The notes under the pieces are model-generated. The model made no database searches, was not told the DNA's origin, and saw only the letters and a list, made by a program, of their open reading frames with translations. 64,000 nt of DNA from Phytophthora colocasiae. Its lineage: Eukaryota > Oomycota > Peronosporomycetes > Peronosporales > Peronosporaceae. Where the stretch lies: the NCBI GenBank assembly GCA_018806915.1, contig JAGKQI010000020.1:744001-808000 (forward strand), given 5' to 3'. The number at the start of each line of letters is the position of its first letter. Within the stretch, counting starts at the first letter, position 1. Position numbers and translations under genes: made by a program. This document shows positions 23,624 to 34,230 of the stretch, one piece after another.

Positions 23624-23692
23624 CAATACCAGCCGATAAGGTACACTTTGGTCCACTTCAGTTAAACTCTTCTTCCAACTGCGCCACCTTGG

Positions 23693-24864
23693 TCAAACTA
23701 AGCGGTATTTGTCGTTCGCACAAACGACCAATGCATCCCATTGAAGCTAGGAAAAATATAACAGTGTTAGCAATTGGCAATGGGGAAAATAGCAAAGACC
23801 TACATTCGTAAGAATCTCCATGATCTGGTCCATTGGAAGGGATGGAAAAGCAAAACGAAGATCAGCTACCGAGCATCCAACATCGCGTTTTGCTTCCAGT
23901 TGTCGAAGAATCAAAGCTGCCAGTATCACAATAACAACGTTAGACGCTCATATAGTCGGTAAACACCGTTTCAGCATATGACGTACCGCTCCAGTCTTCT
24001 TGAGACTTCGACGCGCTCACTGCTAGTTGAAAAACTACGAGACCATAGTGTTCCTCTTCCTCGGCACTGAAGAATCGACGATAATGGCGCTCCGCTGCGG
24101 CTGCCGCATTGAATCCTCCTGGCCCCACGAAAGGATTTTGCGGGAATAACGCATTCATATTTTCAGATTCCAGAACAGATTGGAGTGTTGCGTACTTGCG
24201 AACTGCTGCAACAGTGGTTTTTGTTTTGCCGTTGATTGTAATTCGGTCGTTCACACGAATGATCGAGTATGGGGCGTCGTTCAATCTACAGGCACATTCA
24301 AAATCTAAGAACAGCGATCCCGATGACTTGGAGTTAACAGAAACGTACCGAATTTCAAGAGACTTTGACCCTTCCTCAACAAGTTGTTGGTCTCTCTCTG
24401 GAAGCGAAAATTGATAGTCTCCAGGAGGTAAGCCCGCATCTACATCAAGAGCACCAGTAGGTCGCTGTCCCCACGGCTTCTCAATAACATCAATACCAGA
24501 AGGAATAACTTGACGGTAACCATTTGTATGTTGCTGAGTTGAGACTGAACGCTGATTGGAATTTTGCGGAGCACTCTGCTCTGCACCACTCACATCTATT
24601 GGCGGGAATGAGAGCAGCTCAAGCTGAGGCGGCGAAGAATGCGGTACTGCATAGTCGTTCGTAAATCTTTCTCAAAACCCACCAATATGTAAGTCCCACA
24701 ATTGACTCAGCCAGCACATGATCGTTACGTACAAGTGAATGACTTCCAGCACCCTCAGCGTCTCCAGATTTCGATCGTGAGCTTCGTGAGCGCTGAACAG
24801 CAACGTCGTCAGGTAAGTGATGATGCCATATAACCCCAATCTTATATAACCTACTGCATTCCAT
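23693..24864 (-). CDS. ASCH-domain protein with C-terminal winged-helix-like tail
   Basis: Exons read: 24729-24864, 23987-24646, 23804-23916 and 23693-23746. The last two junctions are strong (GTACGT and GTAGGT donors, CAG and TAG acceptors); the first intron (24647-24728) is less sure. The central part is an ASCH fold: a beta-rich core (RVNDRITINGKTKTTVAAVR), then the family signature RRFFSAEEEEHYGLVVFQL. ASCH domains bind RNA or nucleic-acid-like ligands; human TRIP4 has one. The last two exons encode a compact tail (LRQLEAKRDVGCSVADLRF and MEILTNLQWDALVV) that looks like a winged helix. A stop at 23940 would truncate the protein if the second intron were not removed. The upstream exon has an RS-like stretch (RSRSSRSKSGD). 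The 3' end is convergent with the Aurora gene. Confidence 0.65.
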
Positions 24865-25359
24865 TCATCCAGCGTCGACTACGCGTCATGTCCGACGGTG
24901 GCCACGGCTCCTCAATACTCCCCACGCATTCCACCTGGACTTACATATTTTAGCAATAGATTTGTCAATTCAAAAACCTTGGGAACCCACCAAAGCTCCC
25001 AATCGCAGTTCTTGAAGACTAGATCCACAGGTATTTGGTGTAAACCTGACGTCTAATAATCCTGTGCCATCGTCTAGAATATCCGAATTAATTTAGTACA
25101 GTATGATTAACAGCAATACGCTTTTCACGAACCAATCTTTAGCTGCACGTCATTTCGCTTCACCAGCACGCCCACCACTTGAACGCGGTTGAAACATGCG
25201 TGGCCCACTCGGTAGATACGAGCCTGCACGTCATACGTCACTACAGAACTGTGAAGCTGCGCAATGCAGATTCGAAGTGCGCAGGACTCCATTACCAATG
25301 TTTATCCCAATTTCTGAGTCAAGATTTTCTGAGTCTAAATCAACAAACTCTATTTCGAG
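24865..25359. other. Intergenic spacer, no gene seen
   Basis: 495 bp between the ASCH gene and the LCCL gene. Only short unsupported open frames are present, with no repeat or RNA gene recognised. Confidence 0.5.
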
Positions 25360-27268
25360 TTAGAGTTCGAGTGTCGTGAAATTCGACAGGGGGCCAACTC
25401 GACCATCGGTACCCCAGCTCGCGACCCCAGCTACACCGACGAAGTAGGTAATGTTAGGTTTGAGATTGGAGATGACTGCAGAGGTGTCGAGACCACGATA
25501 TACCTCGACCCGGTTAAGTCGAAGTGAATATGCTTCGACCGACTCGAGAGGTTCCCACCACACTGTAACTCCAGATGAAGTGACATTTGTTGTGTTTGGC
25601 TCGTTTTCGGGAACATCGATTGTCATGTAGGTAGCTGTGCAAGACAAGCATTAGCAACAAACATTATTTAATCAGTAAAAATCGATTCGATGCACGTACG
25701 AATTGTATCGAGGTATGAGTGCCATCCCCACCTCGAGTAGCCTTGTATAAAGGTTCCTAGAGCTATCGACTGAGAGAATGCAGCAGCCACTGTAGGGAAG
25801 GCAGTCAGAGGGAGAATGAAGGCTCCAAACATCGCGTGATGAAGGTGAAACTTCGTTGACGGAAACAATGACCAAGACACGAGCACCGCAAGTATCACTG
25901 CAACGTACATCGCCACATATTTTTTCCACTTCCCACCACGGTATATACTTCTGAAAATTTTGTAAGCTAAAACAATCGCCATAATGCCCACCAAAGTAAA
26001 TACAATGTACGTGCCAGCATTAGCATGTGCTTCTTCGTATCCACCAAGATCAATATTCAGCCACGGAAGATACCCGATGAGATTCATGTTGATCATCACA
26101 TGGAATGGCACCACATAACATAATGTCCACATCACAAAGCGCCGCTTGAGCGTTCGTGATTTCCATTCATGAAATGTACTTGATGCTGTAGTTCGATACA
26201 CTAAACTGCATGTGGCTAAGAGAATCATCACTTCTCCATACGAGTTGATAATGATTCCGGAATAGTTCTGGCTGGAAGGTTGTCCAACAAGTCTCGCATA
26301 GAAGAAACCCCACACCACCAATAAATAAAACATGACAGTGGGCTTTGCACGTGGTAGTAAACCGAAGCCTGCAGCGGCGATAAACCCCACAACGAGAATC
26401 CACCACGAAAGATCGCTGCAGTAAGTACTCGATCCTTTTTTAAACTCGATCGTCTTAGGAAACCACGACAGGAATTCTTTTGTTGTCACTCCATTAGCTG
26501 TGGATGAGTAAAATGCATCAGCAGCACCTGCGTGACTGTTGTTAGGATACGTGATGTACATGTAGATAACACATAAACCTGAAGAATGTTTACCAGCAAA
26601 GCGGTAGAAGGCGCACCCACCGTTGGGTCCGATAACACCAGCATGAGCTGCGGCTCGACAGATTCTCGAATCCGCTCTGCATCGGAAGGGTAAGTTAGCG
26701 AAAGTGCAGACATTTGAGCTGTAGTGCCTACCTGTACGGACTAGATCCAAACACCGCCATGGACGACCCTTGATCTACACAACCAACCGATATGAGAGAG
26801 TCGACAAAAAAGCATTGACTCAACATATAAATATGAGGAACCTAAAGTGCAACGCGTGGGGCACCTGAAAGCTCTCCAGTCTGATTCAAATGGTCGACAA
26901 TCCACCCCCCACATACCGCATGACGTTCCGAAGCCCCATGAGCGGCAGCTAAGGAAATCGGGTTCACTTCCATCTTCCATGGATGTTGCGAAGAAACTTA
27001 AGTAGACCAGAAGTATCAGGAGCCCTAACGAAACTGAGAAATAAACCATCACAACGCAATACTTGAACAACCAAGTAATAAGTGCATCCTTTAGAGCAAT
27101 TGACCCCGTAGGCGTCTGTTGCACGCTCATGAAGCCTGGATGATTTTGGTCTTCCAAGTGAGAATGGTCGGATTCCATAGAACTGTTCCTTTCCGGGCGT
27201 GACCGAGAGCGTACACGACTCAGCCAATCCATTCGGCTTGATGGTCGAACTTCAGACACTGGGCTCAT
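25360..27268 (-). CDS. LCCL-domain multi-pass membrane protein with C-terminal FN3-like domain
   Basis: Five exons are read: 26842-27268, 26732-26774, 26594-26676, 25700-26527 and 25360-25634, giving 551 residues with matching phases. After a cytosolic tail and one membrane segment (VVMVYFSVSLGLLILLVYLS) comes an LCCL domain: FGTSCGMWGVDCRPF, FRCPTRC, and ADSRICRAAAHAGVIGPNGG, the last being the family hallmark. This is followed by about seven hydrophobic segments (for example LSWWILVVGFIAAAGFGLL and YVAVILAVLVSWSLF). The final exon encodes an extracellular-type beta domain resembling fibronectin III (VTVWWEPLESVEAYSLRLN, ISNLKPNITYFVGVAGVASW). LCCL plus multi-pass membrane proteins are known in fungi; the FN3-like tail is unusual. 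The function is unknown, possibly surface sensing or adhesion. Confidence 0.82.
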
Positions 27269-27410
27269 TCTTCGCTAGAATGGAAATGAGACGCTCATAG
27301 CCCAGAACCATGTTAGTTTTTAGCACCATAAGGCCGTTCGTTATGTAAAGGTTTTTGCCGGATCGCAAGCAGAATCTCATAAGGAGAGTTAATTCGAGCG
27401 TTACAGCTAG

Positions 27411-30400
27411 TTAGTTCAGCGCAGCTTCCAACACTGCCTGCGTAGCTTCAGCAGCTTCGCGTACATCCGGGTCAGCTTCCGACTCCGCGCGAGCTAGAGG
27501 ACGGACAATTTCTAGGGTGCTTTCGGTGGTTGTTGGCTCGTTCAGCATTGGCACAATCAGCGCAAGAGTGCGCAGCGCCCGGAAACGCAGGTTCACTGTC
27601 TTGGATGTGCACTGGTCAAGCACCGTCTCGATGACGTCCCTTAACTTATCCATCTTCTGCAGCTCCGGTGCAAGGAGCTCCACTGCTAATAACCCCGTAA
27701 GCCGTCCATGAAATGTGGATTGAAGGCACACGGACACACGAGGTACGCACTTCTCAGCCACCCACTCACTACCTAATGACTTTCCTAGTGAAGGGAGCTT
27801 TTCGCACACAACTGCGCGGACTTCGTTAACCGCATCACCCAAAAGCTCCAAGCACGCATCAGCAAAGTCACTAGGGAGTGGTGCGCCATCAGCACGCTCA
27901 GCCCAAGCAGCCACACAATGAACAAACTTGACACGCACTCGCCATTGAACAGATGTGCGCAGAGCCTGGATAGCCGGGAAAATCATGGCAGTCACAGTAT
28001 CCGAGGAGCTGTCACAGTAGCGAGCCATCTCTTCCAGTAAGGATGCTCGAACAGTAGCGTCTTGGCTCTCGTCCAAGAACTGAGTGAAAATCGGGACCAG
28101 ATCGTCGTAATAATTGCTGCCGATAAACTGCAGTGACCGCCCAACAGACTGAGCCAAAGACAGTTTTACAGCCACTGACACATCAGTCGACAACGAATAC
28201 GTTGCTGGCAGCACACTACGCACAAACTTCTCCTGGGCAGCAATCACAAACTCTGAGTTCTCAGTGGGTGGCACGCCATTGGATTCGACGCCGTTTTCTT
28301 CTGCAGTCGAGCTTTCCTGGTTTAAGGCCTTCGTTTGCTGTAGAGCGATGTCTCTGAGAGCTTCGCCAAGTAAGAAAGCGCCTTCTGCACAAGCGCGACG
28401 TACTTCTACAGTAGGATCACCAACCATTGACACAAAATGATCGACAAACACGTCCGTGTAGTCTGCACCGAAAGCTCGACAAAACGAAGGTAGAGTGCGT
28501 GCAGTTTCCAACCGCACTTGCCACGAAGTATCTGAAGTGTATGTGTTCACCATAGGCACCATTTGACAATACAGCAAACGTAGAGCCTGGTCCGCCTCCT
28601 CTCGCGACATGCTTTTATCTTCAAGAAGCAGACGGCGCAGGGTAGTGGCCAGTGTAATGCAGCTTTTTACAGCGAATATACGAACAATGTCATGGCTATC
28701 TGCTGTCGACTTTTCCAGTAACTGAACCGTCCAAGAAGCCATAGCTGAACCACCAGCAATCGCCAGATCACCAATTACAGAAGTCACAGCGCGACGCACC
28801 AACGGATTGTCATCATTGCACATACGGTCAAGCATACCACGCAACTGCACGCGTACGTCACCATGCACATGTGGGTAGACCATTGAAAGAAGAGCCACAG
28901 GGACGATTCTTGCCGTGGGGCTTGAGCTGATGCTGAGACGCGCGAACATGGGCACGAACAACTTGTCCACATCGACAGCCGGCAATGAAAGGAGTAGCAT
29001 CTTCAGCGCGTTCACCATCACATCCCACGTAGCGTGGTTTTCGATGATTGACAAGCTCTCGAGTACATGGAGTACCACTGCAAGTAATAATTCGTAGCGA
29101 TGACGCTTGCCAACTCGCTCGGACTTTGGTTGTTTTGCATCCACAAACTGCTGCATTTTTGCCGTGCGTACCGCAAGCCAACCGAGAAATTGAATAGTCC
29201 GGATGACAGTGCTTTCACCTTTGTCATCATAATCGTGAATGGAAGCGAACAGGTTCAGCAAAAATCTACGTTCAGCACACATCTCGCCGGTACGTTCCTC
29301 TTCCGTGTTTTCAATATCCTTCAACAAAGCAGCGTCCCACGCTTCACTTGCTGGTAGTAACCTGTCCAGTGGATTCGGGTATTGCAGCTCCATCGTAGGT
29401 GGGTGATATTCCTCGGTGCTAAGGTACTGAAAGAGTGCCTTCGTCACAAGTTTAGGGAAGGCCAGTACGCCCTGATGTATCTTCATCTGAAAGACCCGAA
29501 ACGACATTCTGTCCTGCTCTGGGATCGGGCGTTCCGTCTTTTGCTGACGAATGTTCATTGACAACTGTCTACGGAGTGCCTTATAGTCATCTGGGGGTAC
29601 AGGAACGAGCTGCAGCTGCAGCGGTCGTGTAGCAGTCTCAATCAAGCGTAGTGTTTCCTTGTGGGTCAGCCCTGTCACTTGTTGGTCATTCAGCCCAACG
29701 AGCCAGCTTGATCGCTTTACGTTTGCACGTTCTGCGGCACCTCCAGACTTAATGTCCACAACGATTGTTCGCTCCAGAATATTTTCAACTGTAAGACCCA
29801 GCGGCCCTGCAGGAATTGATGCCGCATAGGTCTTATTTCCACCCATTACAGTTGAAACAGGCTGCTCAGGATCCCAGTCATAGCCAATTATGCCACGGAA
29901 GTCACTTACAATGCGGTCCTCGGTCAGGAATGTGTTCACAGCGCGGTCCAAACTAAATTCCGAATTCAGAAGCAGGTCCACGAATACTTTAAATTCCACC
30001 GCTGAGGGACCAGCCACAGCGTCTTGCATAGATTCCACAGCTTGGCATAAAACTTGAAGTCCGTATTTAGGATCCACAGGCCCCTTAGCAACTTCATCTC
30101 CATCCGTCGATGTCATTACTACATCGCCGTCACTGTCTCGCTCCGGCGATTTTGTGGATGCTGCAGAGGCGGACACACCATTAGTCTTTAGTGCGGAGTG
30201 CTGAGGGGTATGGGCATCAGAGGCACGACGGAAGCGAAGAGCCGAAGGAACAAGAACGCGCTAGACGTAGACCCAAAGCACAATCATGGTTAATAAGGGA
30301 ACAATACCAATCCGTTACGTAACAAACTCACCTCCTTGGACAACTGCTGTACAACCGCAGCACAATTTTCCTCGTTCAACACCGTTTCGCGGAATGAAAG

Positions 30401-31303
30401 CAATACATCAGACTTCTGGATACCAGCAAGTGCCGCAGGTCCACCAGGTTGCACTTGTTGAACCACCGCACGTCCAAATACATTGCCAATCTGCCAGCGA
30501 AAATTACTGCTCGACATGATCACTTCATACGTCCCAGGTCCATTCAGCAGCTCCTCTTCAGTTTGTGCCTTTTCTACAGGGTCAGCAGATTTTGCCTCCT
30601 CTGTAGCCACCGAATCCTTAGCAGCAGGCGACGACAGCGGCGTTAACTGGTGTGACTCGATAGACGTCAGCGCCGACGGAGTTTGCGGCAACGCTGCCGA
30701 AGACTGAGACGGTGTCTGTGGTGTTTTCGCAGCTCCCGACGGAGGTGCAACTGTCCTAGCAGAACCTGAAGGCGACGGAGGTGGTTCCGTACCGTTCTCT
30801 TCGCTCTTGGGAGTCTGTGGTATAGGCGTTTTAGCGGCAGCAGCAACATTCTCGTCCTCTTCGTCGCTCCCTTCATCAAACTCTGCGTCTGCCCCGTTCT
30901 CAGAGAAATAGGTCTCCACAGCTTTGTTTAAATCATTGTTAGTACGGCTAAGCAGACTTAGAATGGTCTCTCGCTTGACTTCTCCACCCAAAAGACCACT
31001 CAACTCTTCAGCCTTAGGCGTCCATTCAGAAAACGCGTCGTCGTCGATAGCCACGGCTTGACGGGGCAGCGCAGGCGTCTCAGCCCAAGCCATATCTTCC
31101 CCGTCCTCCTCGTCAGAGCCTTCCACGTCGTTAACCTTAAATTGGGCACCGTTAGCCGCTTCCGACTGGAAATACAAGTCCACAGCTTTATTCGGGTCGT
31201 TGTTTGCCTGAGCCAGAAGCGCTAGAATGCGGTCGCGCGAGACGTCGTGGGGCCCGATGATGGCACGAATCACATCCACCAGCGCGTCCTGCTTGGCCTC
31301 CAT
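27411..31303 (-). CDS. UBA-like/PDZ/HEAT-repeat protein resembling PP2A scaffold subunit A
   Basis: Two exons, 30332-31303 and 27411-30260, give 1,273 residues. The N-terminus has two UBA-like units (ILALLAQANNDPNKAVDLYF and ILSLLSRTNNDLNKAVETYF), each followed by an acidic stretch. Next is a PDZ-like segment split by the intron (VQQVQPGGPAALAGIQKSDV). A third UBA-like unit (LLNSEFSLDRAVNTFL) follows, then a second PDZ-like domain (GPLGLTVENI, IKSGGAAERANVKRSSWLVG). From about residue 680 onward there are many HEAT repeats, with DTSWQVRLETARTLPSF, DPTVEVRRACAEGAFLLGEA, DATVRASLLEEMARYCDS and VQWRVRVKFVHCVAAWA. Their WxVR and EVR signatures are those of the PP2A A subunit. I infer a phosphatase-linked or ubiquitin-linked scaffold. 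Confidence 0.8.
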
Positions 31304-31680
31304 GCTGTTACCGGTAGATACCTATATCCCTTGTCTGAACTGCGGGTCGATGAAGGCAGAGCCGTTTTAGCGTCCGATCCCGGGATAAAGTGGGGGCGAA
31401 AGACGGTTCTCTTTTACCTGCGAGGAAGGGCGGACGTTGTGCTGTCCGGACGGGCGGACTGAGGTATGTAGGGAGGGGAGAAAGCCCACACAGAGAGCGG
31501 TGGTCGAGCGGATCAGGTGTACTTTGCCGCCCTTCTTCTTTCAAGGGGGAAATTCCAAAACAACTTGTTTCTAGTATACCGCGGGTTTTGGTACAAAACA
31601 CAACGGCTTTTAGAGAAGGAGTTTAATACCGTGACAAACCGGTAACTCCGGTAAAGATTCACTGTGGTTAAAAAACGAAA
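31304..31680. promoter_or_regulatory. Divergent promoter region of the PDZ-HEAT gene and UBA2
   Basis: 377 bp between two divergent start codons. No coding potential. No consensus element was recognised with confidence. Confidence 0.4.
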
Positions 31681-33626
31681 ATGGCGGGAAGCGTCTTGGT
31701 GCGTTGCTTGTGCTGCGTAAATGGACGCTTCCAAGTGGATACTAACAATTATTGACGTGTATTTTCATTCGACAGGGTGAAGATCTACGTACCAAGGTAC
31801 AGAATGCACGTATTCTGGTGGTGGGAGCCGGTGGAATCGGCTGCGAATTGCTCAAGAACTTGGTGCTGAGCGGCTTCGAAAACATTGAGCTCATCGACTT
31901 GGACACCATCGACGTGTCAAACCTGAACCGTCAGTTCCTGTTCCGCTCGCATCACGTGGGCCAGTCCAAGTCGCTTGTAGCTAAGGAGATCGCCATGAGT
32001 TTTAACCCAAGGGCCAAGATTGTCGCCCACCACGGCAACATCAAGAGCAGTCAGTTCGGACTTGACTACTTCCAGCAATTTGCACTTGTACTTAATGCTC
32101 TGGACAACGTGGATGCTCGTAAGCATGTGAATCGCTTGTGCTTGGCCACTAACACGCCGCTGATTGAGAGCGGCACCACGGGATACCTGGGTCAAGTCTC
32201 CGTCATCAAGAAGGGCGAGACTGAATGCTACGAGTGCACACCTAAGGTCACGCAGAAGCAGTATCCAATCTGCACTATTCGAAGTACGCCTGAGAAGATG
32301 GTACACTGCATTGTGTGGGCCAAAGAGTGCTACAAGCTATTGTTCGGCAAGACGGAGGACTCTATGCTTTGGGAGGATCCGACAAACGAGGATAAGTCAG
32401 CCTTCATGGATCTCTGCACGCGCAAGTCCGACATGAAGTTTGACGATGTCACAAAACTGCAGGAGTATGCATGCGGAGTCTTCCGTGGCCTGTTTGAGCT
32501 CGAAATCAAGAAGAGATTAGAGATGAAGACGTACAAGGGAGCTGCCAAGCGACCGGAGCCGCTGGTGCTGGAGGACATTGTCGGATCAAATATTGTGCAG
32601 GCGATTAACCTCAATGATGCTGCAGCGAAGAGTCAGACCGATAATGGGAAGGTCTGGAGCGATCGTGACGTGTGGAGTGTTTCGGAGTGTGTGACACGAT
32701 TTGTCACGTGTATTGTCCGCATCCTGAGTACTGAGCAGTCTCGTGCTAACTTGGGTAGCTACGAATTCGACAAGGATGACGCCACTGCCATGGAATTCGT
32801 TACCGCGGCTGCAAACCTGAGGGCGTCTGTGTTCTCTATTACAATGGAGTCGCTGTACAGCTGCAAGGGTATTGCTGGTAATATCATCCCAGCTATTGCC
32901 ACTACGAATGCCATTGTGGCGGGTTTCCAAGTGCTGGAAGCGTTCCGTATTCTTCAAGCAGCGAAGCCGGTGGGCGAAGCTTGTAAGTACACACACTGTA
33001 ACCGGTCTTGGAATGCTCGTGGTGTGCTGCTTCAGCCGAGTGCTCTTGAGAAGCCCAACCCAAAATGCTACGTGTGCTCTAAACACACCGTGGAGTTGGC
33101 TGTCGACACTAGCAAGATGCTTCTACGTGATTTAGTGGAAAAAGTGCTGAAGAAGAAGCTAGGGGTGAATGAACCTACTGTCTCGATCGGTGCCAATACA
33201 ATCTACGAAGAAGGTGAGGATGCTGAGACGAGTCTGGCTGTGAATTTGGAGAAGAAGCTCGCGGATCTACCTGGCAAGGGCATTCACCACGAAACGACTG
33301 TGTCGATCGAGGATTTCTCGCAGGACTTCCGGTGCAACATCCGCGTACTCCATCGTGACGAAGAAGAGTTCGGTGAGGACGCAACGGAGCTGTTCGTGCT
33401 TGGTGGAGACGTCGCCGAGCTGGCAGCAGATCTCAAGGCTGAAGAGGCCAAGCAAGCGGCACTCAAATTAGCTGCTGCCTCTGGAGCAGAGGAAGACGAC
33501 GACGACGATTTTTTCGAAGTGGTGGAGCCAGTGGACGTCCCGTCACACAAGCGTAGCAGAACTCAAGACACGGATTCGACTTCAACAAGTAAGAAGGTCA
33601 AGTCCGACGTGGTAGATCTCCTTTAG
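31681..33626 (+). CDS. UBA2: SUMO-activating enzyme subunit 2 (UBA2/SAE2)
   Basis: Catalytic subunit of the SUMO E1, which adenylates SUMO, forms a thioester and passes it to UBC9; nuclear. Exon 1 is tiny (31681-31698, six codons) and exon 2 is 31776-33626, giving 622 residues. Visible motifs are RILVVGAGGIGCELLKNLVL (ATP site), DLDTIDVSNLNRQFLF, NALDNVDARKHVNRLC, the two CxxC zinc pairs (YECT region and CYVCSKH), and the catalytic cysteine in YPICTIRSTP near residue 171. The human catalytic cysteine lies at almost the same position. A ubiquitin-like domain and an acidic, Lys-rich C-terminus (KKVKSDVVDLL) follow. The six-codon first exon is inferred from a GTGCGT donor and CGACAG acceptor that keep the frame. 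Confidence 0.93.
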
Positions 33627-33694
33627 ATTCGTACTTAGCAGAAGTTAAGTGGTTTGATTCAATGGAAGTATCTGATCATTTGATTTGATTAAAC

Positions 33695-34054
33695 TACAAA
33701 TAACGACGGAAAAAGACGACGGACTCAAAAAGACGTCGTTAGTCTAGCAATGTTCATCCAACCACCTGGTGAAAAACTCACTAAGAATACAAAAAAGTGA
33801 ACCATTTTCCGCAAATCACTTCTTCGATTGGTTGAATATTATTTAAGATAGCTGTAAACTTTGCTTTGCCGATTCTATTGGATAAAACAGAATTTTGTAA
33901 TGAACAAAAATTGGACTTTGGGACATAGATTTCAATTTTGAGCCAATAGAAAACAGTAATGCCAGACGTCGTGTTTTTCCGTCGTGTAAGCTGCCCGTTC
34001 TTAACTATTGAAAGCACTAACATTTCCCGGCGGGTTTTTCCGTCGTTATTTGTA
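33695..34054. mobile_element. MITE with terminal inverted repeats and TA target site
   Basis: Both ends carry an inverted repeat: TACAAATAACGACGGAAAAA at 33695-33714 and its exact reverse complement at 34035-34054. A second, looser inverted match (GACGACGG/GACGTCG on the left, CGTCGT/CCGTCGT on the right) extends inward. Reading the outer TA on each side as target duplication gives a 356-bp element with TIR CAAATAACGACGGAAAAA. No protein is encoded. Size, TIRs and TA duplication fit a non-autonomous Tc1/mariner-like MITE. It lies between UBA2 and the next gene. Confidence 0.8.
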
Positions 34055-34230
34055 TACTTGACAGAAAACCTCTAGCCCCTCACGATCAAAAAGCGACCAA
34101 GGCGCAACAGCAGGAAGACGTCGCGCTCTTTGACGCCCCAGCTTCGAACGTCAGCGGTACGACAGACGCAGCCAGTTCTACCAGTGGAAGAGAGCGCTCT
34201 TCTCAGTGCTGGAGCAAAGTATTACCGGTT

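Noticed and set aside
23940..23986. Stop codon at 23940 as the natural end of the ASCH protein
   Set aside because: Strong splice sites remove it and lead into two further exons with protein-like content ending in a clean stop.
24865..25359. Small open frame at 25179-25379 on the plus strand
   Set aside because: No homology, no codon bias and no supporting signal; a chance frame in a spacer.
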